Positions 56,655-64,000 of a stretch of DNA of 64,000 nt are shown one piece after another. Source of the stretch: Branchiostoma floridae. Lineage: Eukaryota; Chordata; Leptocardii; Amphioxiformes; Branchiostomatidae. The notes beneath the pieces are model-generated. The model was not told where the DNA came from and ran no database searches. It worked only from the letters and a program-made list of their open reading frames with translations. Position 1 is the first letter of the stretch. The number at the start of each line of letters is the position of its first letter. Both the position numbers and the translations under genes were made by a program. The DNA lies in NCBI RefSeq assembly GCF_000003815.2, contig NC_049991.1, forward strand, positions 15,148,202 through 15,212,201, written 5' to 3'.

Positions 56655-58104
56655 CTTGTCAGATGCCAAAACGTGTCCAACAATGGCCGCTTAGTGACCT
56701 TGAACATTTCATGAGGTCGTTAGTCAAGCAAGGACGTAAGATTGCTGAAGTCACATACAATGACCATCATATGTCAGATTTTATACATCATATTGTAGGT
56801 ACCAGCAGTCATTCGACTACGTACTTACATAGAAGGAAGGTGTGTACAGAGATATCAGGAAACATTTGCGCCAACAGTCCTAGGTCAAATGCTGTATCTC
56901 ATATCTGCCAGAACAAAATAGAAAGTCCGGCAAAAACGTCTTAAAAGAGGTCGGGGCCTAACCATCGCTCCGAGTGTGCGGTGCCTGCCCGTGATACAAA
57001 TAGACACGGGCTCTAGCAGTGCTCTGTAGCTTCGTTATCGTTGCTACTCCGGTTCTTCAGGGCTTTCTTTGATCTGTGTGTGTTCGGCACCGCCATCAGC
57101 GCCCGCCTGAATCTCTCCTTGGTTTACAAGTCGCTCGGGACCTGGTGGCCGTACTTGCCTTCTGTTCGCAGATGATGGAGCGAGGTATTTTACACGGAGC
57201 CTACGTGACGGTTATCTCGCACAGGCAGCTGTGCCGTTGTTGTATCGCCGCGGTGCCCAACCTCCTGAGAACGGCCTCTCTGCAGTCGTCTTAGTTTGGG
57301 GGAGACGAGACAGGCAGCAGTCAGAAACTTCACGGTGTATTTACTCCATTATACAAACGTATTGTTTTCTGCCCAAACATTTTTTCTTATTACGATTTTC
57401 CCGTCTGGGGTAATACGTAAAACACGTGTGCGAGTTCACGACAGAAATCAGATATTCCTACAGCGTCGATCTCCCACCAAAATTGCCCAAATTGGACTTA
57501 AGATCGCCCGCTGGGTAATTTACAAGTCTGAAATGAGGCTAATTGACGACCTGAATATAGGTCTGTTATACAATTTGCCACGCGAAATGATAGGAAAGAG
57601 AACAATCTTGCACAATTTTGCGTGGTGCTAAAGTGCACTGTTGAAGCACTGCAGCGACCATTTGCAGAATCTCCGATGTGATGATGGTCTTTTAACGTGG
57701 GTTAATTCTCGGCTGTTGCTCTCATTGTTAGTCATCCCTCATTAGCATGCATGGTCTCATCTTATCGTAATCCCTACAGATCATCCAAATGAAGACAAAG
57801 CCAGCGGGACAGCGCGGACCTTTAAAGGGTGGGCATGGGGACGAATTAACCTTCTATTTCCTTTGAGACTCTCTCGTAGGGACATTATCTTCAATATAGC
57901 GTCTTTGATTTAAGCCCCTTAATACCAGAAAGGACGTCTGTTCTCCTCCCGTGTGACAGAAAGTACATTTTGCAATTGAAGCCGAACAACGCGGTACTTG
58001 TAAATCAGCAGCGCGTAGGTAGAAGAGTGAGACCGGGATGCAGACATCGTTAATCAACATGGCGGAGAAGGAGGATAGTTACGATGATAACAGAGCTTAT
58101 GGTC
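56655..58104. other. Unassigned; GC-rich patch at 57.0-57.3 kb
   Basis: Around 57040-57290 GC content rises and all three plus frames are partly open. One reads RFFRAFFDLCVFGTAISARL and on to a TGA at about 57173, preceded by a GTTCTTCAG acceptor-like site. No family recognised. The 128-codon frame 56558-56944 begins inside the inverted repeat and is doubtful. Confidence 0.25.
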
Positions 58105-58480
58105 TACCATAAAGCAACTACTCAAGCAACTGGGTACCATTTTGGAAACTGTCAGACATTTCAGGCAGCATGTACTACATTTTCGTCCGTGACTCTGAGC
58201 AGATATATCGAAGAGCAGGTTTTGTACCCTAACTCTGCAATTTGTCCTCACCTTCTTTACAGAACTTGATTGTGCGACAATTGTATTACAGATACAGCAT
58301 ATTACATTAATTCACAGCTAGGGTGATCTTCAGCAGATCTAATCAGAGTCACTGACGGAAGGTATTAGATGCTACCTAAATATCTGGCCCTTTTCAAATT
58401 CATACCCAGTTACTTGAGTAACTACTGCTACTTGGCGTATTTATCAGTTACCTGGATGTCTAACCATCATCGACATAACT
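58105..58480. repeat. Family R repeat, inverted pair
   Basis: 58109-58171 (CTACTCAAGCAACTGGGTAC, ATTTTGGAAACTGTCAGAC) is the reverse complement of 58364-58433 (TCAAATTCATACCCAGTTAC, TTGAGTAACT). The right copy continues into TTACCTGGATGTCTAACCAT, shared with 46.5 and 5.1 kb. Two copies lie in opposite orientation. Confidence 0.75.
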
Positions 58481-58681
58481 TCTGCTCACTTACGAGTATT
58501 CGGAAATAAAATGATACATTCCATAAAGATGGTGCATTTTCTAGGATGATGTGACTCTTTATCTCTCTGTTCTTACGTAGTATATCATCTAAACCGTGAG
58601 ACTAATAGATGAATAATGGCATTATCTATGTAATTGTGCATGTCCTATCTAGATATTCTGGCAAGGACTTAAGACACATAC

Positions 58682-58888
58682 ATCCCCTTTCGCAAGCTAT
58701 GTCAGAGCGGCGACCTCACTGCAATCGCGACTTAAACGTTAACGTATCGTTCAACGAATTTCGTAGATAAATTTTGTTGGCACTTTGCGCGTTTATTGTA
58801 TTTTCATTTTGGATGATTTTGCAATTATAAAATCAAAATTTGAAATCCAATTTAGGTCGCAGCAGGTTCGCCACCCTGGTGGAACTGC
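58682..58888 (+). mobile_element. PIF/Harbinger-like MITE family P, copy 8 (degenerate)
   Basis: CGACCTCACTGCAATCGCGA, GTTCAACGAATTTCGTAGAT and ATCCAATTTAGGTCGCAGCA mark the core and right end. The right terminus CACCCTGGTGGAACTGC is worn. Confidence 0.75.
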
Positions 58889-59694
58889 AAAGCAACCTCC
58901 GGAAGCCATTGTGAGAAAAGAATGTTGCTTCCCGCCAAATCAATACCCGATTCTGGCGTTTACATCGACCGCAGATTAACCCTGACCTTGAAAGCTGTTG
59001 ATGGAATTAAAGACCAATCCGTCAATGTAAGACTTGTTTGTAAAAGAAATTGCTTTAGAATTTCATTACTAGTTGGGTTGATTACTTCTTTATCTTATCA
59101 AGAAATCAATCTTAAGGGTCTTAAGGTAAGATTCTGGTACAAGGTGCTCTTCCTCCAGTATTAGAAACCGTCAGCAAAACGGCTTTATAAAGAAAAGTGA
59201 TACATGAGTGAGGCAAAGTAAAATCTGTATCCACTCATCGTCTCTGCACTTCAGTAAAGGATAATACCTAAGTTTGCATTCATTGTCGTCTTGTCGTCTT
59301 TGATATGATATTCACTTTATCACCCTTAAGTATGGAAATCACTTCATCTTGTATAATGTACTCCGACGTGAACCGTTTATCATGTTACCCTGACGACATT
59401 CCTTATGGTAGATGGGGCCATTCGGGACAGACGCGCTTCCAATTCCCTTATGCTAGATTTTACATTATGTGACCAAGTCCAAATCAAATGTAGGCATCAG
59501 TTAGTATGGATGTTCTTTTCACAAGAATCTTCTAGGCGTGTCATCGTCAAAAAGAGTCATGAACATTTGTCATTTAAGCCCAATCTATTTATGTATACAA
59601 TGAAGATATGCTCTGGTACCTCAAAAACAGGACCATTAAAGAAGGTGTGCCCGTCTTATTGCATCCTTACCAACAACATCTTTATTGAGACGAC
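58889..59694. other. No gene recognised
   Basis: A 165-codon plus-strand frame (59405-59902), the longest not made of simple repeat, starts here, but its last third is the dispersed repeat D. It has no recognised domain, and the frame is not kept in the other copy of the repeat, so I do not call it a gene. Confidence 0.35.
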
Positions 59695-59945
59695 AAGTAC
59701 AGCGACTTTCGTAAGGTTTACATGTCTAACAACTACTTACAGTACAACTAAACAGGCATATATGGATATCTATAGGTATGAACAAGTCAACATATTGGGT
59801 CTAGCATGTCATTTACACTATTGGTTCTACGGTATAAGCAGTTGTAGATATATGTACCTACTTGCACACAGTGAGGGTTATCGCCTCCCAGAATGTAGTT
59901 GAATTTATCTATCGAACAGAGAGTATCCAATTCTTTAGAGCGCTT
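59695..59945 (+). repeat. Dispersed 240-bp repeat (family D), copy 2
   Basis: Colinear with 29098-29338. The most conserved blocks are TTTACACTATTGGTTCTA and GGTTATCGCCTCCCAGAAT with GTTGAATTTATCTATCGAAC. Confidence 0.8.
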
Positions 59946-60632
59946 GACCATCGTATTCAACTCATCATTAACAGCATCTACTTCATTAGGTCAGGTCAAT
60001 GTTTGCATAATCGGATCACCGCAGGTCAAATCGTCCAATTGAAAACGGCAAATCATATTTGTACATCCACTCACGGACGATGATGTGTTCATGATGATGT
60101 AGCCCCAGGATGTAATAATGAACTGTCAAAGATGTTCTCTGTAAGGTAGAGTCTGCCTCGGGTGTTATCATGCCCACACGCACGCAGTCTATCTTATCAT
60201 CTCTGAGCAATACAACTTATGGATAGCTTGTGCTTGAATACTGAAAATCCATATGACACTAAAAGGCACTTTCTTGGACTTATTATCGAAGGGAAGAGTG
60301 AATATGAAATTGATAACAGAGACAGCACTAGTTTGAATGTAGCACATCAAGATACGGGGGAAAATGTTCCTTAATTATGAACAAGTTGAGGAAATCACAC
60401 AAACGTGAAAAATGATGGCGAATCAAACATTTTATCGCTGGTGATTTTTATGTAAAGAAAAGAGATTTGTTAGAATACAAAAAGTGAAAAAATTTCCATA
60501 TCATTTTCCTGAAGCAGCATCGCCGTATTGTAGTATTTATTGGCTGCTACAAAGGGATAGTTGGGCTACTGAATATATTTGTTTTCCTTTGGCGAATAAC
60601 GGAATTATCAGGGGGCCCATTGCCATTTTTCT
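59946..60632. other. AT-rich, no gene recognised
   Basis: Nothing repeated or coding noticed. Confidence 0.45.
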
Positions 60633-60812
60633 TATACCTCCGTTCCACTAGAGCGGCTACCTCGCTGTGACCCTGGATTTGACAGATCACTCAACGAATT
60701 TATGAGATAAAAAACAAATCTTCATACTGTCTGTGAGTTCTTTTCAGTCATACTTTCATAACATTTTTACGTCAAGGGTTAAACAAATCGCCGTCTAGTA
60801 GGAATGGGTGCC
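60633..60812 (+). mobile_element. PIF/Harbinger-like MITE family P, copy 9
   Basis: TATACCTCCGTTCCACTAGA at the left and CCGTCTAGTAGGAATGGGTG at the right. The core TTTGACAGATCACTCAACGA is intact; a central part is missing compared with the copy at 21.0 kb. Confidence 0.8.
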
Positions 60813-61344
60813 TCGAGCGGCAGGCCAAGACGGTCAGAAATCAATGCCAACACCGGCCGGCGGCGGACACAGATGTAGCGTTAAAGTATCAATAGTTGAT
60901 GGGACTGGCCATGCAGAGCGCGCGAAGTACACTGTACCTGAGACGGGGAATTAAGTGTAGCACTTTAGGTACATGAAGTAAGCACCTAATCTCTACAACA
61001 GTCCTGCAGGGGCAGGAAAACGATAGAACATGCCCAAAATAAGCAGGATAATTTGTCAGAAAAGTTACCCAGCGTACTTGACCTTCTCCGGCAGTCTCCA
61101 TCAGGATTTGCCTCGTCTGGCGAACTCACTACTCAGTCTGCTCTGGGAAATCTCTACCATCTAGTCTCCAGACAGGCGCAAAGAGGTTCAGAATCAAAAG
61201 CCGTGGATAGTATTCTATAATGCGGATTACATTTACATCTGTTTTATCAGTACGTCACCATAAAATGCTTCCGTAAAATGCTGTCGATATCGTAAAGGGC
61301 AACGTCTCTCCACATAATAGGCATGGATGTATCAGGTAGGGCTA
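60813..61344. other. No gene recognised
   Basis: A 70-codon minus-strand frame without family resemblance. Confidence 0.4.
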
Positions 61345-61690
61345 GGGATGTCCTTGTAGCTCAACTGGTTGCAGCCTCATACACTCACATGAGCCCCTGG
61401 CTCCAATTAGTTGGTAATTGGGAGCTTCCGGTTCAATCATGGGAAGGGCATCTCGGCTGGAACTGCACTTGTCTTTCGGAAATGGGGTTTCCGTGTTCGA
61501 GGAGGTGCCTCTGGCTTTGTAAAAAATATAGCCCGCTGCTGAAACAACCTGCTGATTTACGACTGTTTGCCAGTAGGCACTATAAGGGTCTGAACGTCTT
61601 ATGGCCGCAACTGGGGCAATTACTGCCGTATTAAGGTCACCTGAGTGGCAAAGAATGGCAGCTCGCTCCTGATTCTTATGATTTAGCCCC
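61345..61690 (+). mobile_element. tRNA-derived SINE, second family, copy 2
   Basis: The box A-like TTGTAGCTCAACTGGTTGC and box B-like CCGGTTCAATCATGG are followed by GGGCATCTCGGCTGGAACTG, TTTGTAAAAAATATAGCCC. Same layout as 23608-23880, and more complete at the 3' side. The 103-codon frame over it is a repeat artefact. Confidence 0.75.
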
Positions 61691-62654
61691 ACCTGTTGTA
61701 AGCTCCTCACAATTCAGCCCCTGGCTGTGATGAGAGAGTAGTCAGACCACTCAATAACGAAGCGAACGAACACGGTAGGACTACAACGTCATTCTAGCCA
61801 TGAGCGTACGATGTGCCAGTCAAGGCCAATGCTAATTACAACGGAGACATCTAGCAGAGGATCCATCAGGTTTCAAACGTAATTAAAAGTCGCAGGTACC
61901 GGAGTATGAAGCTGAAACAAGCCTACGTGAGCGGATTTCAATAAACGGCAGTTAAAACGTGGTCGATGAGCGAGGAGATATTCCCGGTGAATATTGTTTG
62001 CACGGCGACCTGCAGGTCATATCTCTTGATGGCTGTTGAATTTTGATGATGTCAGCTGTGCAGGCTAGATTTATGTTCACCGTTAGGCCACAGCAAGTAC
62101 ATTTTATGGATGACATCCTCTGCAGACTGCAAAAATACTGAGATAGGGTGAAAAAAACAAGATGGTTAAAAAAAAACAAGATGGAAAATTTTCAAAATAG
62201 ACACCATAATTTAGATGTTGTAACAAGAATTTCTGAAGTGAAAAATAAGGCATCACAACCAACAAGGCATCCATTCCTGTATTCAAGAAGTGCACTAGTG
62301 TAGTAAAAGTGACACAAGTGTGGTAGACTGGTATCAATAACCATGTTGGCAACTACACCTATGGCTTTGCATATTGGTGCCTTTATTACAACTATCCAGC
62401 AAGTTTCATTTCTGCAACTACCGTCAATGCTACCTCTCTAGTGTCAATTCTACATGCAATTATTAGGTTACAACTCAACCTTTTTGCCATTTACCATCCC
62501 TGAAGATGGTAAATGGGTAAAAACCCGGCCTTACGGGTTCCTTCCTAATATGATTTGGTGCAGCAGGCTAGGACGGTGATGAATGTCGGGAAGATTTTGC
62601 AAGCAGCTTTATGAATTTTTTCAGCAGTTTTGTATTTGTTTAATTTCTATATGA
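61691..62654. other. No gene; small direct repeat
   Basis: AAAAAACAAGATGG is repeated at 62153 and 62170. TTATGGATGACATCC at 62104 resembles the inverted-repeat arm at 56.3 kb. No gene seen. Confidence 0.4.
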
Positions 62655-62928
62655 CCTAAATGGTCCCGGGTTCAAATCCAGTCATGTCACCGACCTCCCT
62701 CACACCACCCATTTGTAGAAATGGGTACCTGACAACGGTCAGGGAAGTAAAAGGTGGCGGAAGGAATGGGTTGGGATCCGCCTTCCAATTCCATGTCCGA
62801 GACTCAGATGATAACAGCCTGCTACCATTATTGCCTTTACATTTTGTCCATCTGTTCTTTGTACATGTACGTGGCACTGTCAAAATATGTTCCTAACTTG
62901 ACTGTTTTAAAGCAAATAAATATACTAG
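62655..62928 (+). mobile_element. tRNA-derived SINE, 5'-truncated
   Basis: Box B-like GGGTTCAAATCCAG near the start without a clear box A. Then AAATGGGTACCTGACAACGG, GTAAAAGGTGGCGGAAGG and CGCCTTCCAATTCCATGTCC, as in the SINE at 5356. The AAAGCAAATAAATA tail resembles that of the SINE at 30524. The 123-codon frame over it is an artefact. Confidence 0.75.
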
Positions 62929-63484
62929 TAACAAGGAAAAAACGTGTGTGTTCTTGCTCTATTTTAAAGAAATATCCTGCCATTGCCTTCACGGGAAGTC
63001 ACTGGAACGACAATATCTACATGTGCGATGGCTTCATGATTATAAATTTTCACGGTAGTAAACTTACGGTTATTGCCTCTTCCTACAAAACAATAACTTG
63101 CCGCGCGAAAATAAACTGCACTTAGAATTGGAACCATTTATGAGTATGATAATGATAGACTCCCGTTATGTTTTACAACATAAAGGTGAATGGGCAGCTC
63201 ACAAGCTAAAAAGATGCTGACATACTCCACCATGTATATGTGAAACCTGACAATTTTTGAAGTGACAATTTTGATGTTCCGGATGTCTAAAAATAGCAAT
63301 AGTAACCACAATGCTCTGCTTATATGATGTCACAAACTATCCTATCAAAATTAGGAGTTTACATAAAACCCATAAATATGTACCAACGTTTACTACTCCC
63401 AATCGTCACTACGCTGAAGAGATCTGAATGAGGCGTGAGATTTGCTATAGAGTATAGATACATCTAACGCTATCATCTTAAACA
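62929..63484. other. No gene recognised
   Basis: AT-rich; nothing repeated found. Confidence 0.45.
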
Positions 63485-63655
63485 GGGTACTGGTATTTAG
63501 AGATATCAAATCGACGGAAGGCGGTTTTAAACTGCAGCATTTTGAAAATATTGCAATTCGAAACCACGATTGGTCGACTTGATATCCCTGAATACCCTGT
63601 TTTGCCAAACAACGGATATAGGATACCCCGCGGATAAAGGTGAACTTGCGTTATG
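63485..63655. mobile_element. Inverted-repeat MITE (family W), copy 2, left-truncated
   Basis: The right end AACGGATATAGGATACCCCG, CGGATAAAGGTGAA matches the left arm of 9297-9460 in reverse. The inner arms ACAGGGTA...ATATCAAATCGAC and GTCGACTTGATATCC...TACCCTGT pair. The outermost part of the left arm is missing. Confidence 0.7.
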
Positions 63656-64000
63656 TCTAAACTGCCATTAGCCTGAGGATGTCCCTTCGTGTTCTCTGTA
63701 CTCGCCAAATTGCTGACGAAAGCACATCCCAGTGCCTTAAGGATCCTTACACATCCTCCAGAAGGAGAAAGATGGCGACTTGGTCACCTTGGGGGGAGGA
63801 TTAGAATGCCCGAACACAGGTGGAAAATTTATCACGGCATCCCAGAGGTAATGCATCGCGTTGATTTGCCTACTATCCACTTTACACCGATCAAACCTGT
63901 AATACACGTAGTTTTCAGGAAGGAAGCAGCGCGTGCATAACACAAACGGCGCAGCCATGGGCGTATAGTCCTTCATATATCCCAGTAAGGATTTATATCC
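63656..64000. other. No gene recognised at the right edge
   Basis: Frames of about 80 codons on both strands (63689-63940 plus; 63737-63976 minus) overlap; neither resembles a known family. Confidence 0.35.

Noticed and set aside
59405-59902. 165-codon plus-strand open frame
   Set aside because: Its last third is the dispersed repeat D, the frame is not kept in the other copy at 29.1 kb, and no domain is recognisable.
1-64000. A bacterial-style defence or biosynthetic system
   Set aside because: No operons, ribosome-binding sites or long uninterrupted genes. Splice donors, SINEs and microsatellites show that the DNA is from an animal nucleus.

Overview
This window is animal nuclear DNA. It has long gene-poor, AT-leaning stretches, isolated exons with GT splice donors, CA/CG microsatellites, tRNA-derived SINEs, LINE tails and many short inverted-repeat elements (MITEs). 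The two clear coding exons belong to a chordate-type family, the type II TARP / voltage-dependent calcium channel gamma subunits. Many short transposons around small exons resemble a cephalochordate (amphioxus, Branchiostoma) genome, where MITEs of this kind have been described. That organism call is an inference, not a proof.

Genes. A CACNG5/7-like first coding exon lies on the minus strand at 7373-7565, and a paralogous first coding exon lies on the plus strand at 41877-42072. They point away from each other about 34 kb apart. Both end in a phase-1 GT donor inside a glycine codon just after the SGLW motif. No later exon was recognised on either side. One further exon candidate (38671-38950, very strong donor) lies between them. 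Other open frames are weak or fall inside repeats.

Layout. 1-7.3 kb: a 48-bp minisatellite, MITE fragments, a SINE, and the CA/CG tracts in intron 1 of the first TARP-like gene. 7.4-30 kb: mostly non-coding, with many foldback elements, a G-rich minisatellite (21.9-22.8 kb), a 120-bp tandem array (25.6-26.3 kb) and a hAT-like MITE. 30-34 kb: a CA microsatellite split by a SINE, an internally deleted mariner, a decayed LINE 3' coding end and a small foldback. 34-42 kb: LINE tails, a MITE with perfect 29-bp termini, the exon candidate, then the GC-rich upstream region of the second TARP-like gene. 42-64 kb: presumed intron 1 of that gene and beyond, with a TTAA-flanked MITE, a MITE nested in a related MITE, several more copies of that family, a compact cluster of transcription-factor sites at 55.5 kb, and SINEs.

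The recurring theme is non-autonomous DNA transposons. At least six structural types can be separated by their termini and target-site duplications: a PIF/Harbinger-like family with TTA, 9-bp-duplication foldbacks, an 8-bp hAT type, a TTAA type, a TA mariner, and foldbacks without a clear class. I see no bacterial-type operon, CRISPR array, rRNA or clearly functional tRNA gene.
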